From Flammeovirgaceae bacterium UBA7330 (GTDB taxonomy: Bacteria > Bacteroidota > Bacteroidia > Cytophagales > Cyclobacteriaceae), in assembly GCA_002471275.1 (NCBI GenBank), contig DKPQ01000005.1, positions 186,001 through 250,000 on the forward strand: a stretch of 64,000 nucleotides of DNA, read 5' to 3'. The position numbers and the translations under genes were made by a program. The notes under the pieces are model-generated. The model searched no databases, was not told where the DNA came from, and worked only from the letters and a program-made list of their open reading frames with translations. This document shows positions 53,072 through 60,644 of the stretch, piece after piece; positions within the stretch are counted from its first letter, which is position 1, and each line of letters opens with the position of its first letter.

Positions 53072-55497
53072 AAGTTCACCCCGACGGTGACATACCCGCT
53101 TCTTCCATCAGAAGGAATAATTCCGGGGCCAGGGTATCCTGCAGCTCTTCTCGTGAAATAATAATTATTCAGCAAGTTATTGATTCCCGTTTCGAGTCGC
53201 CAGTTTTTCAATTCATAGGTCAAAGACAAATCCATGACAGAGTATGCAGGAATGATCCCTTCTACGGATGTGGTAGATTTATCTGCATTGGTTGCATCTG
53301 AATATTGCTGAGCGACATAGCTAAATAGATACGAAATGCCCAATGACTGATAATTGTAGGTTAAACCGGCTTTGAGATTCAGAGGGGGTACCAATTCAAC
53401 TTCGTTTCCCTCAATGCTGTTTTCCTGATTCTCCAGGTAGGATGATTGCAAAGCTGCAAAATTGACGAATCCGGTAAGCTTGGATTTTTTAGGATTGAAA
53501 TCCAATAGCCGAAATAGGTTTCCTTCAATAAAGGCTTCTATTCCATAAATATTGGCATCACCGACATTGGTCCGGTATCTAAATATTTTTGGCACATAGA
53601 AGTTAAACCGGGGATCTGCACCTGTTTTCAACACATTACCAATTCTGTCTTTATAGGCGAGGTAAAATAATGAGATGTCGTATCGGAACACTTCACTTTC
53701 AGATCCTCTTATTCCAAGGTCAAAATTGTAGCCTCTTTCATCGCCAATATTTTCATCTACAGTCAGCGAAGGGTTGTCTACACGGATATCATTGAAATTG
53801 ATGGCTCTGAAATTTTGTGAGAAATTGGAATACATTTCGAGCCTGTCATTTGGCTTAAAGCTTACTCCGACCCCCAGCAGGACGAACGATCTAAATTTGG
53901 TTCGCTCCTCTTCTACTTTTTCTGAAAAAATTATGTTGCCAGCGATATCGGATTGTTCATTGGTATAATATCCATCTGCACTTGTCCGGATGTTTTCATA
54001 CCTCATCCCCGGCGTAATGCTCCACTTGTCCGAAATGTTGAATATGTTTTCAGCAAAGAAGGCAATGTTTTGTCCCGGGAAGTGAAACCTGGAATCATCA
54101 GGCTCTTCAGGAGATAGGAAATTGAAGTCAGCATCAAAACCATTGTCAGCTTCGCCCTGTGCACTCATGGTATTTCCGAAATATACCCTGTTCCCCACAA
54201 GGAGTACGGATTTTTGTCCCAGCAACGTGTAATGGATAATTGTCCGGAATTCGTTTCCCCAGTTATCATAATCGTCCTTGAGCAGGTTTCGGTTTTCTTC
54301 GGTATCATCCGCACGGGTGATGGGTCCCAGGTTACCAACGGCATACCTGTTTGCAGATAAATGAAAAGTCCTGTTATTGAACTTGACATTGTCTGATACG
54401 CGGAAATTCAGTTCGGCTGCTGACAAGTTCCAGCCTACCTGAAACCAGTTCCTTTCTCTTTTGGATTGGCGTGGATTGCTATAAAATTCCGAATCCATCA
54501 ATCCACCAGGTTGCTGAGCCAGATAGCTCATATAAGTGTGCTCAAACTTCAGACTTACAAAGGGGTTGAAATTGTAGGTAAATGAGCCATAAGCATTGTG
54601 CTGATCCAGACCTGAGTTGGGTCTCCAGCCTTCACTGGTTTTGTATTGATAAAAACCGTAGTAGTTTACTTTACCAATGGTACCCCCGACACTGTTGAAA
54701 GTATTAAAAAGGCCGAATGAACCCAGGGTATTTATAGCATTCACATCCAGCTTTTTGTCTTTTGGTCCATCCTTAAAATCAAAGTTGAGTAATCCTCCAA
54801 ACTGGGTACCATACTGCAGGCCGGCAGCTCCCCGAACGATCTCTATTTTTTCCAGCGCCAGAGATGGAGGAGTATAATAGCTTTCAGGATACCCCAGGGC
54901 ATCAGCAGAAATGTCATAGCCGTTTTGACGAACATTGAAGTTCGAGGTCCTGTTTGGACTTAGGCCTCTTCCTCCGATTCCCAGCTGAATACCCGCCCCA
55001 TCATTTTCCCAAATATTCAGGCCAGGCACCCTTGAATAAATCTGTCGACTTACACCTGCAGCCTTATTTCCGATGACTTCATCCAGCAGGATCAACTCTG
55101 TCTTTTTCGCCTCATAAATGGCAGCACCACTCACAGACTGCAGCCAGTTGGCACCCATCTCTTCCTTCCTGGAATCAATGATGGTCACTGTTTCAAGCTC
55201 CTGCTCAATTTCAAGTAGGTGGAATTCAATATTTACAGGGCTCCCATCAATGACAATGTCTTCGAAAGCATGTTTTAATTCAGGGTAATAGGCAACCACC
55301 CGATAAGTTCCCTTTCCAAGTCCTGAAATATGGAACATGCCTTGCCGATCAGTGCTCGTGAGAAGGGAGGTGCCTTCAATAGAAATTTGGACTCCTTCCA
55401 AAAACTGGTCACGTGGATCCGTAACAACCCCCGTAATTTGTGCCTGCGCCTGCCAGATCAAAATCAAAGTCCATATGGTCAGCAAGATTTTATTCAT
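53068..55497 (-). CDS. TonB-dependent outer-membrane receptor, FecA-like (iron transport)
   Basis: An outer-membrane receptor of about 809 residues. It has a signal peptide ILLTIWTLILIWQAQAQ, a carboxypeptidase-regulatory-like domain (ITGVVTDPRDQFLEGVQISIEGT...), a plug domain (YSRVPGLNIWENDGAGIQLGIGGRG, EIVRGAAGLQYGTQFGG) and a 22-strand-type barrel ending GRSGYVTVGVNF (aromatic last residue). It resembles Fe(III)-dicitrate receptors. The ATG at 55497 lies inside the last codons of the HTTM gene, so translation is coupled. It forms an operon with HTTM, imelysin-like and DUF4856 genes, known in Bacteroidota for iron uptake. Confidence 0.9.
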   Translation of the reverse strand: MNKILLTIWTLILIWQAQAQITGVVTDPRDQFLEGVQISIEGTSLLTSTDRQGMFHISGLGKGTYRVVAYYPELKHAFEDIVIDGSPVNIEFHLLEIEQELETVTIIDSRKEEMGANWLQSVSGAAIYEAKKTELILLDEVIGNKAAGVSRQIYSRVPGLNIWENDGAGIQLGIGGRGLSPNRTSNFNVRQNGYDISADALGYPESYYTPPSLALEKIEIVRGAAGLQYGTQFGGLLNFDFKDGPKDKKLDVNAINTLGSFGLFNTFNSVGGTIGKVNYYGFYQYKTSEGWRPNSGLDQHNAYGSFTYNFNPFVSLKFEHTYMSYLAQQPGGLMDSEFYSNPRQSKRERNWFQVGWNLSAAELNFRVSDNVKFNNRTFHLSANRYAVGNLGPITRADDTEENRNLLKDDYDNWGNEFRTIIHYTLLGQKSVLLVGNRVYFGNTMSAQGEADNGFDADFNFLSPEEPDDSRFHFPGQNIAFFAENIFNISDKWSITPGMRYENIRTSADGYYTNEQSDIAGNIIFSEKVEEERTKFRSFVLLGVGVSFKPNDRLEMYSNFSQNFRAINFNDIRVDNPSLTVDENIGDERGYNFDLGIRGSESEVFRYDISLFYLAYKDRIGNVLKTGADPRFNFYVPKIFRYRTNVGDANIYGIEAFIEGNLFRLLDFNPKKSKLTGFVNFAALQSSYLENQENSIEGNEVELVPPLNLKAGLTYNYQSLGISYLFSYVAQQYSDATNADKSTTSVEGIIPAYSVMDLSLTYELKNWRLETGINNLLNNYYFTRRAAGYPGPGIIPSDGRSGYVTVGVNF

Positions 55498-56821
55498 AGG
55501 GCAAAACAATTGAGGAGAGCTGATGATGATGAACCTTTGTCAGGTCTATGTTTGGGTCTATAAATGGTTTCCCGGACCGGCCATTCAGGGTTACCCTTGA
55601 TTGCGTGGTGATCCTTGGATTTTCAAAACCTTTTTCTTTAAATTCCTTTTCTAAAAATCTGGCAAACTGCATGATCATGTCCGGCTGCGTTGCCATCATC
55701 TTTTCTTGCTGCGGTGTCAGGTAATCATAGTTGGCTACCATGTGTTTCTTTTCTCCATCTTCTACAAAGAAAGAAATATGTCCAGCCTTTTCCATCAGCA
55801 TCACCCTCCATGAAAACCGGTAGCCCAGCTCATTCCAGAATAAGTTGCCCGGATAGGCAAGATATCTGAATGGAATGGCGATTTGAAGAATGAATAACAG
55901 TATAAATGCAGAAACGCTTGCTTTTCGTAATCCACGATGAATCACAGGTTTCAAATCAGGCGACCCGGAGAAGAATAAAGATAGACGCTCAATAATCCTT
56001 TGGTGGATGTGGTTTGGAAAAAAGATGGTTGTTGCCACGATCATCATCCATGGAAACACACCAATGGGAAAAAGCAATGCTGTCATCAGGTGAAACCCAA
56101 TGACGGCAGCATAGGCGAAGGGCAATGTTTTTCGGAATGAGAGCAGGAATGGAACCGTGGTGTCGAAGATCATCCCGAACCAGCTAAAAATATAAGCTGT
56201 GATCTTGAATCGAAAGATCCACCCGATCATAGGCTGGTGCACCTGGGCAGACAACCACAACTTCAACGGTTGGGCGTTGATAAGCCAATCATAGTTTATT
56301 TTGGCAATACCCGCGAAAAAGTATACGATACCCAGTTGGAGTTTAATTATGTTTATAAAGAATACCTGAACTTCTTTAACAGGTTCCACCATCCTTCTCC
56401 ACACGTCCAAAGAAAAGTATCTGTTGGCTGGCAACCAGATCATCAGGAATGTGCAAAGCGAAACAAAGTAGTAGTGATTGAGATAATTGGTCTTGTCCAG
56501 GAGCTCAACATAGGTGAAGAGCAGGAAAAAGCTGATGGTAGAGACCCGATAATAAAATCCCAATACAATGAAGAGTGAGGCCAGTATCATCAAGCCAAAA
56601 ACCACGTACATTCCCATACCCGGTAGCGGCTGAACGCCCTCAATAAACGGGAAAAAGAATTTGGGCTCGATGTACTGGGAATAGATCCACCCCTTGGCCC
56701 AAAACCGGATAGATGAATAGAGCAATAGGAGACCAAATAAAATGCGGAACGTAATCAGAGGGAAAATAGGGACTTTCCGATAGATTGAATGTTGCGCTAT
56801 TTTATTCCATCGATTGCCCAT
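55490..56821 (-). CDS. HTTM-domain membrane protein (vitamin K-dependent gamma-carboxylase-like)
   Basis: A 443-residue integral membrane protein with about seven hydrophobic segments in the first 330 residues: ITFRILFGLLLLYSSIRFW, YVVFGLMILASLFIVLGFYY, ISFFLLFTYVELLDKTNYLNHYYF, and others. The pattern NYLNHYYFVSLCTFLMIWLPANRYFSLD is the HTTM (horizontally transferred transmembrane) signature related to vitamin K gamma-carboxylase. A soluble C-terminal segment follows. It is a standard member of DUF4856/imelysin/TonB iron operons in Bacteroidota, with one-base overlap to the imelysin-like gene and 8-bp overlap to the receptor. Confidence 0.85.
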   Translation of the reverse strand: MGNRWNKIAQHSIYRKVPIFPLITFRILFGLLLLYSSIRFWAKGWIYSQYIEPKFFFPFIEGVQPLPGMGMYVVFGLMILASLFIVLGFYYRVSTISFFLLFTYVELLDKTNYLNHYYFVSLCTFLMIWLPANRYFSLDVWRRMVEPVKEVQVFFINIIKLQLGIVYFFAGIAKINYDWLINAQPLKLWLSAQVHQPMIGWIFRFKITAYIFSWFGMIFDTTVPFLLSFRKTLPFAYAAVIGFHLMTALLFPIGVFPWMMIVATTIFFPNHIHQRIIERLSLFFSGSPDLKPVIHRGLRKASVSAFILLFILQIAIPFRYLAYPGNLFWNELGYRFSWRVMLMEKAGHISFFVEDGEKKHMVANYDYLTPQQEKMMATQPDMIMQFARFLEKEFKEKGFENPRITTQSRVTLNGRSGKPFIDPNIDLTKVHHHQLSSIVLPYE

Positions 56822-57906
56822 CAGTCACCGTCATTATCCTGGTAAGTAATTACAACCCCAATGGTGGAGGATAGATCTGTCTTGAGCAATGCGTTCATGA
56901 TCTGCATTTCTATGAAGACCATTTCAACATCTGCTTTTTGATTTTCGATGGCCATCGGTAATGGATCGGAGATCTTTCCAATGGCTGATTCTATTTTTTC
57001 AAACTGACTGATGATGGACTGATTCAGGTCTGCATTGTCAATGGTTGTTCCACCGACGGCTTCCAGGTAATCATCCAGTCCAATGCCATTTCCTCCGAAA
57101 TACAGTTTTTCAAATGCCTGAATATTGGCTTCGAGCAACTCCACAGAGTATCCCGCGTAATAGGCTTCTGAGGATTTCGGGATAGGTTCCCCGAGTGTAC
57201 GGATACCTACCGGTATTCCAATTTTACCATCTCGAGTATTTCGTTCGAAATCCCTGTTCAATGCGTTGATTAATTTACCAACAGAGCTGCCTACGTCTAC
57301 ACCCAGTGCATCTTCTGCCACGAATTCTGAGAGGTAGTCTTCCTTCCAGTCATTGTATACATTCAGACTTGTGGAAGAAATTCTGGTCAATACATCTTCA
57401 ATGTATTGCAGTCGACCCTGAGTCAATGAGCTGAGAATATCTTCCTGTGAATCCGGGTCACCATATACCAGGTAGGAAATAGCCTGAAATCCCTTGGCAT
57501 CAAGATTACTTAATGTGGAGAGATCATAATTTCCTGAACTGATGTTTTGGTTGATCTGAGTTTGATCTATGGGATAAATATTCAATTCATTGGTCAGACT
57601 TCGAGTCTCGGCAGGACCAAACTGATAGGGAGCACAGGCCTGCCAGGCGAGCCTTGCCACTTTTAACTGGGCACGGAAGTCTTCCAGTGTAGTTGCATTT
57701 GGCTCTGCTTTCAAAACCGTAAAAGCATCCGACAAAGCTTCGGTCGCTTCTGTCAGATGCTCATATGCGGGCAAAATCAAATTGTTTCCCAGGTTTTCGA
57801 GAAGGGGTCGCTGATCAAAATCATTGGTTTTGTCCAGGGCCCCTTCGTTACAGGAAATCAGAAGCCCCGCCCCAACAGTAAACGATATTAAGGTTAGCCT
57901 CTTCAT
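56821..57906 (-). CDS. Imelysin-family (ICMP-like) lipoprotein
   Basis: A 361-residue lipoprotein with signal GAGLLISCN (lipobox Cys at residue 19). The helical bundle domain has the usual landmarks: RLAWQACAPYQFGPAE near residue 86-100, YPID in ELNIYPIDQTQINQNI, and GFQAISYLVYG at 139-149. In classical imelysins (iron-regulated ICMP) the last motif is GxHxxE; here it is G-F-Q-A-I-S, so the metal-binding His and Glu are missing. Other residues such as IGIPVGIRTLGEPI are typical. It lies between DUF4856 and HTTM genes, so an iron-related role is likely even without the motif. Confidence 0.85.
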   Translation of the reverse strand: MKRLTLISFTVGAGLLISCNEGALDKTNDFDQRPLLENLGNNLILPAYEHLTEATEALSDAFTVLKAEPNATTLEDFRAQLKVARLAWQACAPYQFGPAETRSLTNELNIYPIDQTQINQNISSGNYDLSTLSNLDAKGFQAISYLVYGDPDSQEDILSSLTQGRLQYIEDVLTRISSTSLNVYNDWKEDYLSEFVAEDALGVDVGSSVGKLINALNRDFERNTRDGKIGIPVGIRTLGEPIPKSSEAYYAGYSVELLEANIQAFEKLYFGGNGIGLDDYLEAVGGTTIDNADLNQSIISQFEKIESAIGKISDPLPMAIENQKADVEMVFIEMQIMNALLKTDLSSTIGVVITYQDNDGD

Positions 57907-57910
57907 GATT

Positions 57911-59032
57911 TTACAATTGGTTTTTGATATCCGCTAGTCTGGTGTAGACAGACGCAAGTGTGGATTTTGCATCTGCCAGATCACCGTCACCTATGGTCCA
58001 GAAATCGCCATCGGTTCCAAAGTTTGAATTAAGCACAGTGCTTAATTGCGCGTCAGAGATTGATCTCTTTGGGCTGAATTTCAAAGCCCGGACAAAGGCA
58101 TATGCCTCAGACACATGGTGTAAAAAATCCCCCTCATTATCATCAGTAAGGGCTGAGTTGATATAATGAATGGCTGTGGCTGCGGCAAGCATTTCGAATT
58201 CTTCGTAAATGATGTCTACCTGGGCATCAAGAATATCCTGGTCATTGTTTACTATGGCAGTCCTACCATTTAAGAAAGCATTTTTTAACTGTGTGACAGA
58301 ACCTACCAGCGATTCTCTGCCATAGCTGTAATTGGCCCAGAACCTGTTATACTCAGACGGTATCTCAGCAGGAAAATCTACAGGTACGCCCCAGTAACCA
58401 AATGCTTCGTCAAAATGGTGCTCTTTAGCAGTATAGTTGGCTCCATCCACCAGGTTTACATTATCTACCGATGGTCCGATCCGGTCATCCGTTAAATAGG
58501 TATTGTAGATCTGATGCAGAAACACAGAACCCATCAATCCTTTTTCAATCAACTGGGTGAATTCCCATCCTTTTTCATTCACAAGGATGTAGTTTCCGTT
58601 GCTACGCTGAAGCCGGCCTGAAACTCCTGCGGAAGCCACAGCTCCATTGGCCACTACAGCTTCGCTGGCGGCTTCGGCCGCTTCGAAAAGCTCTTTATAA
58701 AAAGTAACATCAGCGAGAAATGTTTTGTCCTCCAGTTGTTTTGAAGATGCATTTAGATCCGGATCAGAAAATGCATTGTTTTCGTTGGAAAACATGTTGT
58801 TGAGTTTTGCTGCATCCAACGCCTGACCTGCATCACCATTTCCCAGGTAAGACTTGATTTCTGATAACATATTCAGCCGATCCGTCTGACCCGAAAAGCT
58901 TACAGATGATTCATTGTCTCTGGTAAAAGAATAGGTAGAAGGCACACTGATACCGGGAGTTGGATCTTCTTTTTCATTACAAGCGTTCAGTAAGATGAAT
59001 AATGCCGAAGCGGCTAACACAATTCTGTTCAT
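57911..59032 (-). CDS. DUF4856 domain-containing lipoprotein
   Basis: A 373-residue lipoprotein with signal peptide IVLAASALFILLNAC (Cys about residue 18). The mature protein begins NEKEDPTPGI and shows YSFTRDNESSVSFSGQTDRLNMLSEIKSYL, VTFYKELFEAAEAAS and FWANYSYGRESLVGSVTQLKNAFLNGR, all typical of DUF4856. The domain is a helical bundle found only next to imelysin-type genes and TonB receptors. It is the first gene of the iron operon; upstream are a Fur-like box (59046-59060) and three dyad operators (59094-59158). Confidence 0.87.
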   Translation of the reverse strand: MNRIVLAASALFILLNACNEKEDPTPGISVPSTYSFTRDNESSVSFSGQTDRLNMLSEIKSYLGNGDAGQALDAAKLNNMFSNENNAFSDPDLNASSKQLEDKTFLADVTFYKELFEAAEAASEAVVANGAVASAGVSGRLQRSNGNYILVNEKGWEFTQLIEKGLMGSVFLHQIYNTYLTDDRIGPSVDNVNLVDGANYTAKEHHFDEAFGYWGVPVDFPAEIPSEYNRFWANYSYGRESLVGSVTQLKNAFLNGRTAIVNNDQDILDAQVDIIYEEFEMLAAATAIHYINSALTDDNEGDFLHHVSEAYAFVRALKFSPKRSISDAQLSTVLNSNFGTDGDFWTIGDGDLADAKSTLASVYTRLADIKNQL

Positions 59033-59045
59033 TTCAAGGTATTAT

Positions 59046-59060
59046 TTGGAATAATTCTAA
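59046..59060. promoter_or_regulatory. Fur-like 7-1-7 box at the DUF4856 operon promoter
   Basis: TTGGAAT-A-ATTCTAA is a 7-1-7 inverted repeat with one mismatch, like PerR/Fur sites (TTATAATNATTATAA type). It overlaps the predicted transcription start, 14-28 bp upstream of the start codon at 59032, where a repressor would block the promoter. Confidence 0.55.
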
Positions 59061-59064
59061 ACTG

Positions 59065-59158
59065 CAAATTTGCGTGAAGAGACCTGCACAATCAATCGCT
59101 ATTAGTAGCCAAAATGGTAATCACTACTAGTAGCTAGTAATCACTAGTTGTAGTGATT
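59065..59158 (-). promoter_or_regulatory. DUF4856-operon promoter with three dyad operators (A1-A3)
   Basis: On the minus strand the -7 element is CAAATTTG (59072-59065) and the -33 TTG is at 59095-59093 with a 20-bp spacer. Three dyads of the form AATCRCTA-N4-TAG lie upstream: A1 59094-59113 (right arm imperfect), A2 59119-59138 and A3 59139-59158. A3, AATCACTAGTTGTAGTGATT, is a perfect palindrome. A1 overlaps the -33 in exactly the same register as the site before feoA and the site at 60463. This looks like activator binding. Confidence 0.7.
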
Positions 59159-59189
59159 TTGTGGAATTTTGTGCCTGAAAGGGCATAAA

Positions 59190-59215
59190 AAAAGGGACCT
59201 GATTTGGTCCCTTTT
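59190..59215. terminator. Bidirectional terminator after ferritin gene
   Basis: AAAAGGGACC (59190-59199) and GGTCCCTTTT (59206-59215) form a perfect 10-bp stem around a 6-base loop, with further A/T to both sides. It lies 22 bp after the ferritin stop and separates ferritin from the DUF4856 operon. Confidence 0.85.
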
Positions 59216-59236
59216 CTAAATAAGTTTCAAAAGGGT

Positions 59237-59767
59237 TTATTCTCCTCCATCATAAGAGATGCTAAGGATGCGTTCCTCAATCATGCCGATGGCAAGTTTT
59301 TCATCACCGAAAACGTCGAAGAGTTCAACACATTTTCTGGCTACAAATTCTTCTTCAATTTGTTCCTGAACAAACCACCTTAAAAATTCCTCTGTAGCAA
59401 TGTCTCCTGCCTTCCTGGCCATCCTTACCAAATCGTGGATTGACTCTGTAACGGAGATTTCATTTTCCAGTGCTTTTTCGAAAACAGCCTTTAGAGAGGA
59501 GAATTCGTGTTCAACCTCGTCAATTGTAGGAGAAGCAGCCTCTGCTTCCATATCGGCCAGGTAATGAAAAAATTTCAATTGATGGCCACGCTCTTCGTCA
59601 GACTGCTTAAAGAAAAATTTGGCGCAGTTGTCATAGCCTCTTACATCACACCAGCCAGCCATGGCCAGGTAGGCAGAAGAGGAGGTTGCTTCAATTTTTA
59701 TTTGCTTATTGATTCTCTCTATAATTTCTTCTTTCAAGACGGACTGGCTTCTAATAATGTCTTTCAT
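59237..59767 (-). CDS. ftnA: Non-heme ferritin
   Basis: A four-helix-bundle iron store of 176 residues. Ferroxidase-site residues are seen in KIEATSSSAYLAMAGW (Glu), QSDEERGHQLKFF (ExxH) and VQEQIEEEFVARK (Glu). RGYDNCAKFF is a typical helix B start. It oxidises and stores iron in the cytoplasm. It lies between the DUF4856 operon and the DUF6686-like gene, on the same strand, and has its own promoter region with a CACCAA-AGG-TTGGTG inverted repeat. The subunit length is normal. Confidence 0.95.
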   Translation of the reverse strand: MKDIIRSQSVLKEEIIERINKQIKIEATSSSAYLAMAGWCDVRGYDNCAKFFFKQSDEERGHQLKFFHYLADMEAEAASPTIDEVEHEFSSLKAVFEKALENEISVTESIHDLVRMARKAGDIATEEFLRWFVQEQIEEEFVARKCVELFDVFGDEKLAIGMIEERILSISYDGGE

Positions 59768-59834
59768 ATTTCTTCTATTTAAAATGAACCTTTACAGGAA
59801 CACAATTTCTTGGGCAATTCTTTGAATTAAACTA

Positions 59835-59857
59835 CAAATGAACACCAAAGGTTGGTG
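59835..59857 (-). promoter_or_regulatory. Ferritin promoter region with inverted repeat
   Basis: On the minus strand TTCATTTG (59842-59835) could be a -7 element. Directly upstream of it is the perfect 6-3-6 repeat CACCAA-AGG-TTGGTG (59843-59857), a possible operator. No copy of the 20-bp dyad or of the Fur-like box is present in this region. Confidence 0.35.
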
Positions 59858-59890
59858 AAAAAACAGCTAAAAATCCAATTTATAATGAGT

Positions 59891-60271
59891 CTAATTAGAC
59901 TTGATAAGAACTCCCTTACGGATAATCTCCTTATGGATGAGACTATTCAATTCAAGCATGGCAAAAGTGCCGGCAAATAAATCCCTCAGCTCTAGAATTT
60001 CCTGAATCGTAAATACGAACAACCGGTCGCAATGAGGCATGCTGATAATCTCCACGTCCGGGGTATCGCTAGCAAATAATTGAGTAAGATCTATTTTTTG
60101 AATTTTGCGTCGAAAAGAGATAAGCTCACATGCCCTGAACACAATTTGATCCTCAGCAAATGTAAGGATGTATTTTCCCTGTGCATCACATTGTGAGATG
60201 CTTGCATTAGAAGTTTGAAATAATACTTCCGGAGATGTAATCGTATTTGACGCAGCTATATTTTCGGACAT
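59891..60271 (-). CDS. DUF6686-like protein of the iron island
   Basis: A 126-residue soluble protein. The stretch NASISQCDAQGKYILTFAEDQIVF and FVFTIQEILELRDLF follow the order of the short DUF6686-type proteins of Bacteroidota (a Cys in a turn, two strands, then L-x-x-E-E/Q-x-x-x-L-x-x-L). I assign this by eye with low certainty, and the family has no known function. It overlaps the 3' end of the small Cys/Lys-rich gene by 16 bp, so both come from the dyad promoter at 60434-60506. Confidence 0.5.
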   Translation of the reverse strand: MSENIAASNTITSPEVLFQTSNASISQCDAQGKYILTFAEDQIVFRACELISFRRKIQKIDLTQLFASDTPDVEIISMPHCDRLFVFTIQEILELRDLFAGTFAMLELNSLIHKEIIRKGVLIKSN

Positions 60272-60414
60272 TTCTTACAGTGCCTTCCCTTCTTCTTATA
60301 CTTCTTACAGCATTTTTTAAAGATGCATTCATCAGAACTACCCAGTAGATGCTTACCATCTAATAGATGGAAGCTGTTTTCATCTTCCTGGTTTATATAA
60401 TCTTTCAAATGCAC
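60256..60414 (-). CDS. Small Cys/Lys-rich protein (52 aa) in the iron island
   Basis: Too short for normal gene calling. From a GTG at 60414 the product is 52 residues: MHLKDYINQEDENSFHLL at the start and the tail CIFKKCCKKYKKKGRHCKKC at the end (residues 30-49). Five cysteines in a Lys-rich background suggest metal binding. It resembles short CCKKYKKG-type proteins I recall near iron genes in Bacteroidota. It lies 20 bp downstream of the -7 element of the dyad promoter at 60434 and overlaps the DUF6686-like gene, which supports real expression. Confidence 0.6.
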   Translation of the reverse strand: MHLKDYINQEDENSFHLLDGKHLLGSSDECIFKKCCKKYKKKGRHCKKCPKI

Positions 60415-60433
60415 TACTTATTCAATTTAACCA

Positions 60434-60506
60434 CAAAGTTGGATAGAATAATGATTGAATTCAATCGCTATCCCTAGCTAAATCCATATCACTAGAACTA
60501 GCTAGT
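60434..60506 (-). promoter_or_regulatory. Promoter of the small Cys-rich gene with two dyad operators (B1, B2)
   Basis: Minus-strand -7 element CAACTTTG (60441-60434) and -33 TTG (60464-60462) are 20 bp apart. Dyad B1 (60463-60482, AATCGCTA-TCCC-TAGCTAAA) touches the -33; B2 (60487-60506, TATCACTA-GAAC-TAGCTAGT) is 24 bp further. B2 overlaps the stop codon of the FeoB-associated peptide gene. Confidence 0.7.
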
Positions 60507-60644
60507 CGACCCCTTTGAAATTTGATGTGCAGCACATTTTTCACATCCGGGAGATTCTTTTCCTTTTACAGAAAGGAATAGTTTACGACCCAGGAAGAAA
60601 CCTGACAACACAAATAAACCAATTACAATAATTGTTTGGATCAT
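60498..60644 (-). CDS. FeoB-associated Cys-rich membrane peptide
   Basis: A 48-residue protein: MIQTIIVIGLFVLSGFFLGR (one membrane helix), then FLSVKGKESPGCEKCAAHQI with a CxxC pair. This is the FeoB-associated Cys-rich membrane protein found after feoB in many Bacteroidota. Its ATG overlaps the feoB stop codon (ATGA), so translation is coupled. The long ORF extending further upstream is out of frame with feoB and I reject that extension. It may help Fe2+ transfer or redox sensing at FeoB. Confidence 0.85.
   Translation of the reverse strand: MIQTIIVIGLFVLSGFFLGRKLFLSVKGKESPGCEKCAAHQISKGSTS

Noticed and set aside
55400..55420. CACGTG core resembling parS within the TonB receptor gene
   Set aside because: The flanks (GGT and GAT) do not fit TGTTN-CACGTG-AAACA, and it is coding sequence.
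59887..59900. Perfect palindrome AGTCTAATTAGACT
   Set aside because: It spans the stop codon of the DUF6686-like gene and has no relation to a promoter or a T-run. Probably chance.
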